A stretch of DNA of 64,000 bases from Metaphire vulgaris (GCA_018105865.1 CM030836.1:3901491-3965490); one strand, 5' to 3'. Shown: positions 44,265 to 54,880, numbered from the stretch's first letter. Notes: a model not told the origin generated them from the letters alone. Program-made: numbers and translations.

Positions 44265-45110
44265 TTCTATTGGCTCTCAGCAAAAGCTGCTGCTCAAAGT
44301 GTTCGTCTGTCATCCTGTTGCGTCTAGAGGTCAGAATCTGACCTCCTAAACTAAATAAACGCTCTACTGGTGCACTAGATGGTAATGATGTGTTGTATTT
44401 TATGAATAGCTGCTTAATCAATGGCACCTTATTCAGGCTTTTTAAATCTGGTGATGGATCACTCAGATACAGTGCCGTTCATAAGTCTCGCATCACCCAC
44501 CTGAAAAAGCTATTTACGGCCTTTTCTTGACTCGTCCTTTCGATCTGACGTCATAATTCCATATTATTATATACCAGTTTGTTGGAAATTCATTTCTGCA
44601 CCAATTTCCGCAATCAATTTGTCTCTTTTATGAACTTTCCAATTGATTATTATGCAAGGAAGCGTTAGAGCCGGATTTTGCATAATACTGGGTTCGAAGT
44701 CATCCAATGAACCTATGTCTATCTCAACCAATTGAAGCATCAAATCCCACAGCCAATACCTGCGTGACAATTCGGTTAGTCAATGTTTATTAGCCAATCA
44801 CTTTTTTAGCACCGAGTATTAATTCTGTGACGGTGACTGCAGAATCCGACTCTAACGCTTCCTTGCATAATAATCAATTGGAAAGTTCATAAAAGAGACA
44901 AATTGATTGCAGAAATGGGTGCAGAATTGAATTTCCAACAAATTGGTATATAATAATATGGAATTATGACGTCCGATTGAAAGGACAAGCCAAGAAAAGG
45001 CTGTAAATAGCTTTTTCAGGTGGGTGATGCGAGACTTATGAACGGCACTGTACAACTCAACTTGAGCTGTTGCATCTGCGTTTATGAACTTTTGGCTCAT
45101 CAAATTCTAA
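44265..45110 (-). pseudogene. hAT transposase C-terminal region (hATC), split by MITE
   Basis: Downstream part: [20 protein letters not shown], then [20 protein letters not shown], then [20 protein letters not shown]. This is the hAT dimerisation motif with no stop. The upstream part, beyond the MITE (45,053-45,110), reads F-I-N-A-D-A-T-A-Q-V-E-L-Y and joins in frame when the MITE and one TA are removed. Absence of stops suggests recent activity of the family. Confidence 0.9.
44470..45050. mobile_element. Mariner-type fold-back MITE (581 bp)
   Basis: TA at 44,468-44,469 and 45,051-45,052. Ends CAGTGCCGTTCATAAGTCTC and inverse; the inverted match extends ~215 bases with few mismatches, leaving ~150 bases of unique centre. 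No coding. Inserted in transposase coding sequence of the hAT. Confidence 0.95.
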
Positions 45111-45302
45111 ATTCTATTACAAATAAAAAAGTAACATGCAAAGTAACTATAAAATATCCATTACAGTTCCTCAAAAAAGTAACTAGTTACAGTTACATAA
45201 AAAAATGTATCTACGGTAGTTACAGTTACAGTTACTGATTTGGTAACTAAGTTACAGTAACTTAGTTACAGTAACTCGTTACTACCCAACACTGCATACA
45301 TA

Positions 45303-46059
45303 CAAATATTTCAGACGCCACATGGTCGTCCCACCACTCTTTTCTCAATCCCTCCCCGCTCCAACCCCATCTCAGCCCCTACCTGCCCCAGGCCCCTTCT
45401 ACCCGCCCCATTCCTCTTACAAAACCCCTGCTCCAAGCCCCTCCCCTCCTCTTCCTCATCCAACCACCATCCCCAACTTCTTTTCCAACACCTCCCCACC
45501 TCAACCCACTGCTCTGCCTCCATCTCATACCCCACCTCAACCACTCCACCAAAACCCTACCCCGCCCAAACCCCTCCCACAAAAACCGCTGACTCCCAAC
45601 CCCAGACCCCAACCCCAATTTCCAGCATGTAGTTTTAGCATGTAGCTGAGACTGCCGGAAAAATCCGGCGGTATGGCACAAGCAATTTATGCATTACGCC
45701 CAAAAAATCCGGCAGAGGGCGGTTAAATAATTTTTTGTATGTCACTTATGCTATGGGCGATGTTCGCTGCATTTATTTAATCTAATTGATAAAATGCCTC
45801 CTTCAGAAGCCACAACGATCTGATTGGTTGGAAGGCCTGCCCTAATTGTATGAGGGGCCCTTAAGAGGTCTCATCATCACCTGCTCTCAAGAGTAATAAA
45901 GTGACCGTTTTGCCTTGAAACCTTGGTTCTGTTACAAATACCTGATCGGCATTAGCTGGCAGACTACAAAGGCAACAGCCTTGGTCATTACACTCTACTG
46001 ATGGCAGTAAATATAGTAATGTAAAGTAAAACTCTCCAACTGTTACAAGAGATATATTT
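45303..46059. other. Unassigned; C-rich frame of 107 codons
   Basis: 45,322-45,645 (plus) is open and encodes a protein about one third proline (…PPQPTALPPSHTPPQP…). The opposite strand is open too, Gly/Glu/Trp rich. Strand-biased C content alone can explain both. No splice signal or homology recognised; 45,646-46,059 has nothing. Confidence 0.25.
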
Positions 46060-46470
46060 TCAGCAGCTTCTTGTATGGATGCAAGACCATCACAAAAGAA
46101 TTGGAGAAGAATTTTAGCATTTGAAAGAATTGGATGGGTGGAAAAGATCAGCAACGAGGAATTATACACGAAAATCCAGCCAAAGGAAACCTTGATGCAA
46201 AAAGTGATGCAGAGGAAACTGCATATCTTTGGACATATTTGTCGTATGAAAGATGATAGAAAGATCAAGACTATAATGCTGGGAATAATGGATGGTTCCA
46301 ACAAGAAAGGTCACACAGGGAATGGTGTAATGACATTTGTGATTGGTGTGGAAAATGTCTGCAAGAACTATGTCATATAGCTGCAAACAGAACATATTGG
46401 GACGAAACAGTAACAGAATCAGACACCAAAGGGTGCTCAGCCCACGGTTATTGATGATGGTGATGAAATA
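46060..46470 (+). pseudogene. RTE-like C-terminal fragment
   Basis: Reads ERIGWVEKISNEELYTKIQP, KETLMQKVMQRKLHIFGHIC and RMKDDRKIKTIMLGIMDGSN, then diverges after a frame change. Nearly identical to part of 52,885-53,637 on the other strand, so both copies are recent. Ends with CCACGGTTATTGATGATGGT, the same 3' end as the other copy. Confidence 0.85.
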
Positions 46471-47029
46471 TGGTGGCATTAGTGGCTAATGCCAAGTTGG
46501 TTTAGCCGGTGGTATAAACAGCGATATTAGTCACGACTGACTTGGCATTATACGGTAAATAGGTTACTGGCAAAAGTTGCATCCACAAACTCATGAACTT
46601 CTTTGTTCTTGAATTTCATGAAGTATGATATATCACCTTTGAGTGTAAAGGAAGCTTCAAAGTGCTTCATTTTAAAGAATGTCAAATAATTTCTAGCCAC
46701 TGTCTTCGGCCAAAAAAATTGTGGGTCGTGAGTTGGAGACCACAGCTTAAATTGAAGTTAGTGGATGATGAAAACAGAGAGCCACACATTTTACATTTCA
46801 GGGCAGTGCCTGCCAGATGGACAACACGATGTAAAAAAGGAGGACATGCCCCAATTTGCTTGAAGTCTGGCAACTCTACTCATTCTTTTAATCGCAGGAA
46901 ACCAATCAGAGCATTTTTTACTTAGACCAGCAATTACAAAACAAGAATGGGGGTAAACTTGGCTCTCAAAAGTACCAGGTCTAAATGGCATCCACTGTAC
47001 ATACTTGCAGCAAGTCGAAAAATGTATGC
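46471..47029. other. No gene recognised
   Basis: Contains TGCCAAGTTGGTTTAGCCGG and a near inverse ACTGACTTGGCA (46,491-46,556), a possible small inverted-repeat element. An 87-codon plus frame (46,662-46,925) has no known motif. Confidence 0.3.
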
Positions 47030-47245
47030 CTTCTATTCTATTCTATACATGACAATTTATAGAGCGCCGTAAACATGACGAAGGCCAAAGACAAAAGCGC
47101 TTTACAGTCAAAAAGCTACATTATACAGTACGAGATCTTAAATAAGTACGTCTTGAGCTCGCATGCGAAAGTCTCGGCCAAGGAGGCCTTGGTCACATCG
47201 TCCGGAAGCGCCTTAAAATTCCCTTTCAAACACGGAGTCAACTTA
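47030..47245 (-). pseudogene. L2-like 3' end
   Basis: Minus strand: F-K-A-L-P-D-D-V-T-K-A-S-L-A-E-T-F, L-K-T-Y-L-F-K-I-S-Y and stop, then AAAGCGCTTTTGTCTTTGGC, GGCGCTCTATAAATTGTCAT and an ATAGA-repeat tail. Confidence 0.8.
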
Positions 47246-47420
47246 TCTGTGAATCAATGCAATTTTCCAAAGAATGTCTGTAATGTTCACATTACAACAT
47301 TAAAAGACCGGTCTGCCAGAGACGATGGGCATCTGACTCCCCCTTTACCAACTGGACACTGTCACGTCATGCAATGGCAGTTTTCTTTTGTCTATTACAA
47401 GCATTCTCTTCTCGCATTCG
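47246..47420 (+). mobile_element. T-family remnant (unrecognised exon)
   Basis: GAATCAATGCAATTTTCCAA then AGAATGTCTGTAATG matches the leader found before the exon at 55,968. The following frame (R-D-D-G-H-L-T-P-P-L-P-T-G-H-C-H-V-M) resembles the T-family peptides PSEHDGPSLTGHHHPAA and SKDAG(R/G)LAPFLSRYHRSMA. Degraded; no ends found. Confidence 0.4.
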
Positions 47421-47529
47421 TCGATAAACCGGATTGCTCAAGAGTATCTTGAGGAGTATTTTGTACTGACAACATCATGAAGGTTGCAACTGTCCCTGTG
47501 GTCCGATGCTCAAAGTCTTATGAAGATAC

Positions 47530-47790
47530 CTCATTGCAAAACATCATCGGTTCCAGGTTATTTGCAGTGTTGGGGCCAAAGACATAGAATGATCCACCAA
47601 TGTCTGTTAAATCTTCTTGTTCTCTGTCATCCCTCAAGAAAATCTAAGCACATATCTGTTCGGGAAATCTTATTCTCTTCTGCCTTGGATTGTTTTCCAT
47701 TCATTTTGTTTTCTTTTTATATGATTACTGTTTTAATTTTATTTGAAAGCTTATACCTGGATTCTGTAATGTGCCCTTGCTCCTGACATG
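47530..47790 (+). pseudogene. LINE C-terminal remnant
   Basis: Reads W-N-D-P-P-M-S-V-K-S-S-C-S-L-S-S-L-K-K, similar to the WNSLP..I.S..SL..FK..LKT end of L2-like proteins. Nothing else is preserved. Confidence 0.4.
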
Positions 47791-47799
47791 TGGTAATAT

Positions 47800-48838
47800 G
47801 GCACACAAGAAATTGTCTAATAATAGTTAGTAAGTTAGTTAGAGGCTGATCTATATAGTGCTATTGTCCTAGCAGGCTAGAATCAAGAGCGCTTTACATT
47901 GTATTAAATGAGCATTCGAACAAGTGCGTTTTGAGTCTCTTAGTGAATGTTTCCAGGTTGGTTGAGTTAGTAACACTTTCCAGTAACGCGTTCCAGAGAG
48001 CCGGGTTCCTTCGAATAATGGAACGCTCCCCGAGTTTGGCTGTCTTCAAGGGAGGAGGCACCGTCAGTCGGACCCGACTGGAGGAGCAGAGCCGCATGCG
48101 ACCTTCTGTGGATGGAGGCTTATGATGAAGCACCAAAAAATAGTCTGGGCAGAATGGGTCGTAGAGTGCTCTGAATGTGAACACCTCTTGTAGATTACCC
48201 ATTCCAAAATGCGAAGCCAGTGTAATCTGCACCGAAGTTGGAGAGTGATGTGTTCACCCCACCTGGTCTGAAAGATCACTTGGGCGGAAGCGTTCAAGAC
48301 CATCTGCAGACGATTGAGCTGGCAGTCTGGCGTTCCAAGGAGAATACTATTACAGTCAGTGGCATAGCCAGGATTTCCGGAAGGGGAGGTTTTGGTTTCG
48401 ATCATGACCAAACTGCATAATTTTTCTTATTTTTCCTTTTTTAGGAGCCGACAAGCCAAAAAAGGTCGCCACCTTCGTATTATTTTTAATTTTTTCTATT
48501 TTCTATAGCAATTACGAATTTTTTGAATCAGCAGACAGACAGCCAAGGGAGGGGTTTGACCCTTGAAATCGCATCAGAAAATGAAAAATGTATGAAAATG
48601 CATGTAAAAAATTTTTTCGTCGGCAGCCAAGGAGAGGGTTTTAACATCCAAACGCCCTTAGCTACACCACTGATTATAGTAGTCTATTCTCGTGAGCACC
48701 AGTGCCCACACGAGCTGGATTGCGACTGACTCAGGTAGGTGTCTTCTTATTGCTCTAATCCACTGGAGCTATGTTAAGTTATGTTAAAATGTCAATTTAT
48801 ATAGCGCAATAATCATAGCTGAATGCCAAAGTCAAGAG
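47800..48838 (-). pseudogene. L2-like LINE, C-terminal region, split by a hAT MITE
   Basis: Minus strand from ~48,775: A-I-R-R-H-L-P-E-S-V-A-I-Q-L-V-W-A-L-V-L-T-R, then after the MITE LLGTPDCQLNRLQMVLNASA, TRWGEHITLQLRCRLHWL, VPPPLKTAKLGERSIIRRNP and LWNALLESV, stop at ~47,894. 3' UTR TAAAGCGCTCTTGATTCTAG with a CTAACTTA-type tail. A second L2-like tail (48,780-48,838) abuts. Confidence 0.8.
48357..48672. mobile_element. hAT-type MITE (316 bp)
   Basis: Ends CAGTGGCATAGCCAGGATTT and TAGCTACACCACTG (inverse CAGTGGTGTAGCTA). Target duplication ATTACAGT / ATTATAGT (48,349-48,356; 48,673-48,680), 7 of 8. The L2-like frame is restored by its removal. Sister copy at 59,134-59,442. Confidence 0.9.
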
Positions 48839-49800
48839 CATACAAGTTTTAAACTTACTATATTTCAGGCTATATAGAAGCTAGAAAGATGCAGTTTGCA
48901 CCGTTGTTTAGCATTTTTATTGCTCTTCCGAACCATCCGTGCCAAAGAAGAAAATTTTGGGGGTAGGGTCCACCCTACAGCCCAAAATAGGACCCCTACC
49001 CAAAATTTTGGTCAAATTTTGTTCCAAGCCCCATAGCAAAAATTTTTCCGCAGTAACCCCCAAAGTGTGAGCGAGAAAGTTGTAAAGGGGTGTAATTGGA
49101 ACAGAATAATGCAAAAATTTGAAGATTGGACAAAATTTGTGGTAGTTATGATTTTTCAAACCCTACTACTCATTGCTCGAAGAAATTACAATTTTGCGAA
49201 CAGATTTTCAATCTGAAAAACCTAACAATTCAGTATATTTCAGGCTATATAGAAGCTAGAAAGATGCGGTTTGCACAGTTGTTTAGCATTTTTATTGCTC
49301 TTTCGAACCATCCGTGCCAAAAAATAAAATTTTTGGGGCAGGTCCACTCTACAGCCGAAAATCGCAACCCCCACAAAAAAATTTCAAAGGCAATAGCAAA
49401 ACATTTTCAGCAGTGACCCCCCAACTGTGAGCGAGAAAGTTTTAGGGTGGTGTAATTGGAACATAATAGTGCAAACATTTTGAAGATTGGGTCAAAATTG
49501 GCGGAGTTATGATTTTTCAAACCTCAGACTTGAGTCTTTTTCGAGGCATTTCAATGAAGAATCCCAGTATTTGGACAATCAATGGCAAGTTTTCTTGCTT
49601 ATATAGTCAACAACAGCGAAGAAAGTGCTGCTATCTATTGAATGGATAGTAGCTAAATCGAAAAGTTACTCCCGGGGTGATTTAAAACTGCAATGTCCGG
49701 GATACACACATGCTTATGTGGTGTGCCGTTTTAAGACGGCGATACCCGTTTCGCTATGATTTTCGGGCGCCGTTTATAAACGGCATTACCCGGGAATGGG
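48839..49800 (+). mobile_element. TTAA-target element copy 8, left end lost
   Basis: Begins inside the family at TACAAGTTTTAAACTTACTA; two direct units (48,860-49,155; 49,232-49,515). Right end with CCGTTTTAAGACGGC and CCGTTTATAAACGGC palindromes then CCCGGGAATGGG and TTAA (49,801-49,804). Closest to copy 2. Confidence 0.8.
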
Positions 49801-49804
49801 TTAA

Positions 49805-50060
49805 GTTATCATATCCTGCAGATCTTGTCAACCTATATGCTTCAGAAAGGCATTCTATAGTGTGTGGAGGAGAGAATTGTGGACAGTCATGAAACACCTG
49901 GGCTACCCAGACAAAACTGTCAGATTACTGGAACAATTGTATGAAGGAACTTCCAGCACAGTTCGTGCCAATGGGAATCTCACTAACTGGTGTGAAACTG
50001 CTGTAGGCATCCTGCAAGGGTGTGTGCTGACCCATCATCAGTTCAGTTCATGAGTTATAC
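49805..50060 (+). pseudogene. RTE-like RT fragment
   Basis: Reads V-W-R-R-E-L-W-T-V-M-K-H-L-G-Y-P, LLEQLYEGTSSTVRANGNLT and V-G-I-L-Q-G-C-V-L-T, spanning the region up to RT motif B, where GVRQG has become GILQG. 5' cut by the TTAA element; ends before motif C. A short AT microsatellite follows at 50,127-50,142. Confidence 0.7.
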
Positions 50061-50265
50061 AACATCATACTTCTATATGTCTTAAGTCTTTCAATGCCAA
50101 TTAAAAGATATGCCAATTAAAAGAGATATATATATATATATGTATTGTCATATATTTGATTTCAAAACTGAGCTAAACAAGTCCACAGTGGTGTGCAGAG
50201 AGTGGTGGGCGCCCCGGGCCAAAGTCAATTTGGGCGCCTCCATCATCTGATTTTTGACAATCAAA

Positions 50266-50960
50266 AAGATTTTTTGCTATGGAATCTATACAAAAATCAG
50301 CATGCTGCCATCAGGATCGCAAACATCACATCGACCTGGTTCAGAGTAAAAAATGGAGTACGTCAAGGTTGTAATCTATCACCAAGCCTATTTAATGTCC
50401 AAGCTGAACAAGTAATGAGAAAAGCACTGGAAGCATTTCATGGAGGCTTCAAGATTGGCGGGAAAAAGATAAGTAATCTATGGTACGCCAATGACATCGT
50501 ACTACTTGCTACATCTCCGGAAGAACTGCAAGAATTGGTGGACCGTGTACAGGCAGCTGCAGAAAAATACAACATGTCAATAAATATTGCAAAAACAAAA
50601 ATAATGACTAACAACAATAACATCACAGAAATCAAGGAGGAAGGCATAACATTAGAATAGGTAGAATGCTTCATATACCTGGGATGTCAAATAACAAACA
50701 ATGCAGAATGCAAAATGGCGGTGAAAAAGAGACTAGCCATGGGAACAACAGTCATGGTCAAGTTAACCAAACTATGGAAAAACAAATCAATAAGCACTAC
50801 CACAAAACTGCGATTGATGAAAACCTTGGTATGGTCAGTGGCCAGGGTTGGACTAAGGTCCGAGAGGGCTTGGGGCTGAGAAAAAAAAGGCTGTCACCTA
50901 TACTGAAAATCTCTGACAAGAAAAAATCTCAGAAAAAAGGTTATCTCCCTTCCAAATCGT
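50266..50960 (+). pseudogene. RTE-like LINE, RT region; 3' part resumes at 52,140
   Basis: W-N-L-Y-K-N-Q-H-A-A-I-R, KNGVRQGCNLSPSLFNVQAE (motif B), LWYANDIVLLATS (motif C, YAND instead of YADD, so the second Asp is lost), MSINIAKTKIMT, then past a stop V-E-C-F-I-Y-L-G-C-Q-I. The matching C-terminus (VEGNRRRGRPRICWIDNITM) is at 52,205-52,265, beyond the L2-like insertion. Confidence 0.8.
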
Positions 50961-52139
50961 TATTTATTTAATGACAATTTATATAGCGCAGTAGGTCAAT
51001 GGCATAAGAGAAAGAACGTCTAAAGCTGGTCCTGCCACGTTCATGGTGCATTCAGGACCTGGTCTTGTGTCGTTCACTGCTCCTTCAGAAACTGATGTCA
51101 TTTCGATTGTGAGGTCATTACCTTGCAAACAATGTCAAGCGGTTCCACTGCCTATGTGGCTCCTCAAAGAGTCTCAGTGGAAATTGCTTACCTGGTTGGT
51201 CCACAATTAATTGATAACCAAAGGTAACTGCCATAGAGCGATGGTACCTACTTAAGAAAGGAGCCAGTCGTCCAGCATCTTTTGATGGAAGCGTCTTTAA
51301 ATATTGGCAGACACAACATGGCTTATCGTTGTAATTCATTAGAAATGTGTTTTTTACAAAAATTCTCCTCAAAGAGTCTATCGAGACGCTTGCTCCATTT
51401 CTCACGACTCTTCTGTCGACATTTTTGAATAGTGGTGAATTTCCATCGTCTTGTAAACATGCGGTTGTATACCCACACCTTAAGTGGCCAGGTCTGAACC
51501 AAGACGAAATGAGCAACTATCGGCCAGTCTCTAATCTTCCTGTCTTGTCAAAACTGCTAGAGAGTGGTCAATGACCAACTTGTAAATTACTTGACGTCAA
51601 ATGGTCTAATGCCTAAAGATCAGTCGGCCTATCGGAAGGGCCACTCTACGGAAACAGCGGTCTTGCGTATTTACAATGATATTGTTGAAGCGATCGCTAA
51701 TGGTCAGTTAGCCCTTCTTTGCCTCCTGGACCTCTCTGCGGCTTTTAATACAGTAGACCATGACATTCTCGTTCGTCGCCTTGAACTTACCTACGGCTTA
51801 AATGGAGTTGCGCTATCCTGGATTCGAGACTACCTGACAGCTAGATCTCAATCGGTTTGCTGGAATGGTTGCACGTCCGACTCGCGCCGTGTTGTCAGTG
51901 AAATTTGGGGACCGGTCTGTTTCAAGAGCCAACCCTTTGCTTTGGAACTCGCTGCCGGCGGACGTGACTAGATTGACATCTCTCAGTAGTTCTACAGAGC
52001 ATCTGTTTTTTTCATTGTGCCATTTAGATGACATTGCACTAAAAATGAGTTTACAGTAAGCTGATGTCCCAGGAATTGAAAGCACAAATGAAACAATTTC
52101 TAAATGCTAAAAAGGACAAGGACTCAAAAGGTCCATTAA
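50961..52139 (+). pseudogene. L2-like LINE, internally deleted, with a T-family piece
   Basis: Starts near 51,010 (A-G-P-A-T-F…CKQCQAVPLPMWLLKES), is interrupted at 51,175-51,364, continues ESIETLAPFLTTLLSTFLNS, NYRPVSNLPVLSKLLES, then in another frame LMPKDQSAYRKGHSTETAVL, LLDLSAAFNTVDHDIL (motif A, with Asn for the second Asp), and TARSQSV. Motifs B and C are deleted: sequence jumps to V-K-F-G-D-R-S-V-S-R-A-N-P-L-L-W-N at ~51,905. Then a 3' end. Confidence 0.85.
51175..51364 (-). mobile_element. T-family 190 bp segment with exon, 15 bp flanking repeat
   Basis: Between two copies of CTCCTCAAAGAGTCT (51,160-51,174; 51,365-51,379). Matches 55,804-55,993 at 188 of 190 positions. Minus strand: ATG at 51,339, 49 codons (NYNDKPCCVCQYLKTLPSKD, then LAPFLSRYHRSMAV and FGYQLIVDQP), then CAG|GTAAGC, a strong splice donor at 51,192/51,191. 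A 15 bp repeat suggests retroposition-type or repair insertion rather than cut-and-paste. Confidence 0.7.
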
Positions 52140-52585
52140 AGGACTGTCTTTTGAAATAAAGGGCAGTTGGCAACCCTACCATCGAGAGCAGTGTGATCAC
52201 AGGACTTGTTGAAGGAAACAGAAGACGAGGGCGACCAAGGATCTGCTGGATTGACAACATTACGATGTGGACTGGCCTTTATGGAGACTGTCTACTACGC
52301 ACAGCACAAAACAGATCGCGATAGAGAACACTGACCCATTCTTGTAGACAACCGTCGCCAAGCGACGACGGCACAATGACATGGCATGAAAGTTTTTTAA
52401 TATTTAAAAAATATTTTTCCCAGTAAATTTTTACGCTCTGGAGTGCGCCCAAGGCCAAATCGATAATTTTTAAGGGTCTTACTGCCAAAAAAGTGTTGAC
52501 AAGCAAAAAAAGGTTGTCAGGTCAATTTCTGTGCCCCACTCTGGTGTGCGCCTTGGGACACTGCCCCACCCTCTGCACACTACTG

Positions 52586-52862
52586 CAAGTCCTTCACTAA
52601 AGTAACTGATTATTTTATTCTATAAAAATGCTTAAAAATCAAAAATTAATTCTGAAATTTATTATGCAATTCAGGAAGGAAGTTGTAAGGGTAAGAATAA
52701 AGTTTGCCTGAAGGGATAGAGATATCCTGTAATTTAGGCAACTGGCGTAGTAGTGAGAATCTGAAATTGGTGAATAGCAGGAGTACCGGTAAACATTTAG
52801 AAGTGGCGGGAAAAAAAATTATAGGAGTATTTAATAACTAGTGTACTTTAATTAATAACTTC
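52586..52862. other. No gene recognised
   Basis: AT-rich spacer between the hAT element and the RTE-like copy. Confidence 0.4.
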
Positions 52863-53640
52863 ATCATCATCAATAACTGTGGGCTCAGCGCCCGTTGGTG
52901 TCTGATGCAATCATTACAGTTTTGTCCCAATCTTTTCTGTTGGCAGCAACATGAAATAGTTCTTGCAGACATTTTCCACACCAATCACAAATGTCATCAC
53001 ACCATTCCCTGTGTGGCCTTACTTTCTTGTTGGAACCGTCCATTATTCCAAGCATTATAGTCTTAATCTTTCTATCATCTTTCATACGACAAATATGTCC
53101 AAAGAGACGCAATTTCCTCTGCATAACCTTTTGCATCAAGGTTTCTTTTGGTTGGATTTTCTTGTACAATTCCTCGTTGCTGATCTTTTCAACCCATCCA
53201 ATTCTGAGAATTTTTCTATAGCATTTTCTTTCAAATGTTGAAATTCTTCTCTCCAATTCTTTTGTGATGGTCCAAGTCTCGCAACCATACAAGAAGCTGC
53301 TGAAAATACATGTTTCAAGAATCTTCTTTTTTATTCTGAGACTTATTGCTTTGCTTTTCCAGACATTGTCCATTGCCTTCAGATTTCCTAAGGATTTCGC
53401 TGCTGTTATTGTTACTTCTTTCTTGCAGTCCAGATCATGTGTCATGTTGCTTCCAAGGTAAGTGACATTTTCCACATTTTCCAATTCGAATCCATTCACT
53501 TTGATCTTTCTTCCAATATCTTTCTGTCCAAACACCATTGTTTTTGTCTTTTCAGAGTTCATCGATAAACCATAGTGCTTTGCTTCATTACTCAGCATCT
53601 GTACTATGTCCTCCAGGTCTTCACTTAATATCTTCACATC
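52863..53640 (-). pseudogene. RTE-like LINE, C-terminal 250 codons open
   Basis: Uninterrupted minus frame 53,637-52,885: YGLSMNSEKTKTMVFGQ, V-T-Y-L-G-S-N-M-T, LYGCETWTITKELERRISTF, ERKCYRKILRIGWVEKISNE, LRLFGHICRMKDDRKIKTIM and H-R-E-W-C-D-D-I-C-D-W-C-G. Starts just after RT motif C, so 5' truncated. Ends with TGAGCCCACAGTTATTGATG, then a GATGAAG-type tail. Lack of stops indicates a recent insertion. Confidence 0.85.
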
Positions 53641-53789
53641 TTCAATTAATAATTTGCATTTACAATTTAAATCTAGTAATTATAATGAATGAAATTAGAG
53701 AGTATTGAGGATATTTATTTGGAAATGAGCTGTATTAAGGAAAGGTTATAGTGGAATATTTATGTAATTATTCATAAATTATGAAATAG
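53641..53789. other. AT-rich spacer
   Basis: Short AT-rich spacer without features. Confidence 0.4.
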
Positions 53790-54880
53790 TAGGAGGAGAG
53801 AGAAAAAGCACCTGGCGCTGATGGTATCCCAGCTGAATTGCTATTTAAAGTGTTCGATTGACCTTACTGCCAATATACTGCACCCCATCATTCAAAGAGT
53901 TTGGAGGTCTGGTCAAGTACCAGTGGCATGGAAAGACGACCTTATTGTTTCGCTGTACAAGGGCAAAGGACCATGGAATGAATGCAAGAGTTATCGTTCA
54001 ATTACACTGCTTTAGGTACCCGGCAGTCTTTGCACATGTCCTGTTAGCTCAGATACAACCATTACTGAACAAAGTTCATCGACCACAGCAATCTGGGTTC
54101 ACTCGTAATAGCTCTACACTGGACGGCATCCTTGCTTAGCGCCTTTTATCAGAGGTGCTATTGCAATCCACCGAATGTTGCCTATATTGACCTCAAGGTG
54201 GCCTTCGACTCCATGGACAGGAAAGCACTCTGGAAAGCCTTGCAAGCTGCAGCATTCCCAAGATCCTGCTAGATCTCATTAAGGAGCTTCACACCAGTAT
54301 CACAGGTCAGATCCACCTTGGCAAACATCTCTCTGGAAAATTCCACATTACCTCTGGAGTCAGGCAGGGATGTATCTTGGTCCCCAATTTGTTTCGCTGT
54401 GCTATGGATTATATCCTGAACTGGGTCGTTGCTGAAGACATGGGCGTTCAATTGGATGCTTACAAATTTACAGATCTCAATTATGCCGGCAATGCTGCTC
54501 TTTTCAATGAAAGTCAAGAGAAGCTTTGAGATATCCTACTGTGGATAGAAACCGAGGCCTTAAAATTTTGCCTTCACATCTCGTGGGCTAAAACAAAGAC
54601 CCAGAACCTCGGCTTTGGTCACATCAAGACACCTATCTCCATTGGCTCAGAAACCATGGAACAGGTTGATTTGTTCTGTTATCTTGGCTCAAACATGTAC
54701 AGCATGGATAACTCACGAGAGGAGTCTATTTGCCACATAGGTATTGCCTTCCCTGCCATGAATCTACTTGACAGCATCTGGAGGCAACAGAATCTAAACC
54801 TTAAAACCAAATTCCGGATGTACACCTCTCTGGTTGTCCCAGTTCTTAATTTCTCTCTGGACTCGGAGCTACCGTTACTA
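53790..54880 (+). pseudogene. LINE reverse transcriptase, RTE/Jockey-like, several frameshifts
   Basis: Plus strand in changing frames: K-A-P-G-A-D-G-I-P-A-E-L-L at 53,808, LHPIIQRVWRSGQVPVAWKD, LYKGKGPWNECKSYRSITLL, P-Q-Q-S-G-F-T-R-N, Y-I-D-L-K-V-A-F-D-S-M-D-R-K-A-L-W (motif A), S-G-V-R-Q-G-C-I-L-V-P-N-L-F (motif B), N-Y-A-G-N-A-A-L-F (motif C, YADD damaged to YAGN), then MEQVDLFCYLGSNM. Stops where the CCGTATTTTC element inserted. A lineage different from the others. Confidence 0.75.

Larger units (their letters stand above)
43763..45294 (-). mobile_element. hAT element with GTAACT-repeat ends, carrying a mariner MITE (1,532 bp)
   Basis: Ends CAGTGTTGGGTA and inverse TACCCAACACTG; perfect 8 bp duplication CATACATA at 43,755-43,762 and 45,295-45,302. 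Both subterminal regions consist of AGTTACAGTTAC repeats. The interior minus strand keeps the C-terminal ~90 transposase codons, split by a 581 bp mariner MITE. Too short to be autonomous. Confidence 0.95.
50186..52585. mobile_element. hAT element carrying LINE fragments (2,400 bp)
   Basis: Ends CAGTGGTGTGCAGAG and inverse CAGTAGTGTGCAGAG; target duplication CAAGTCCA / CAAGTCCT (50,178-50,185; 52,586-52,593), 7 of 8. Short hAT-like shoulders (50,186-50,265 and ~52,390-52,585, including GACAAGCAAAAAAAGG) surround an RTE-like piece that is itself split by an L2-like piece. No transposase remnant seen. Confidence 0.8.

Noticed and set aside
45322..45645. Proline-rich 107-codon protein
   Set aside because: C-rich strand bias explains it; the opposite strand is also open; no start context, splice site or homologue recognised. 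Kept only as a region note.
7640..49515. CRISPR-like array of regularly repeated units
   Set aside because: Units are ~350 bp, belong to dispersed TEs and are not separated by uniform spacers; the genome is eukaryotic.
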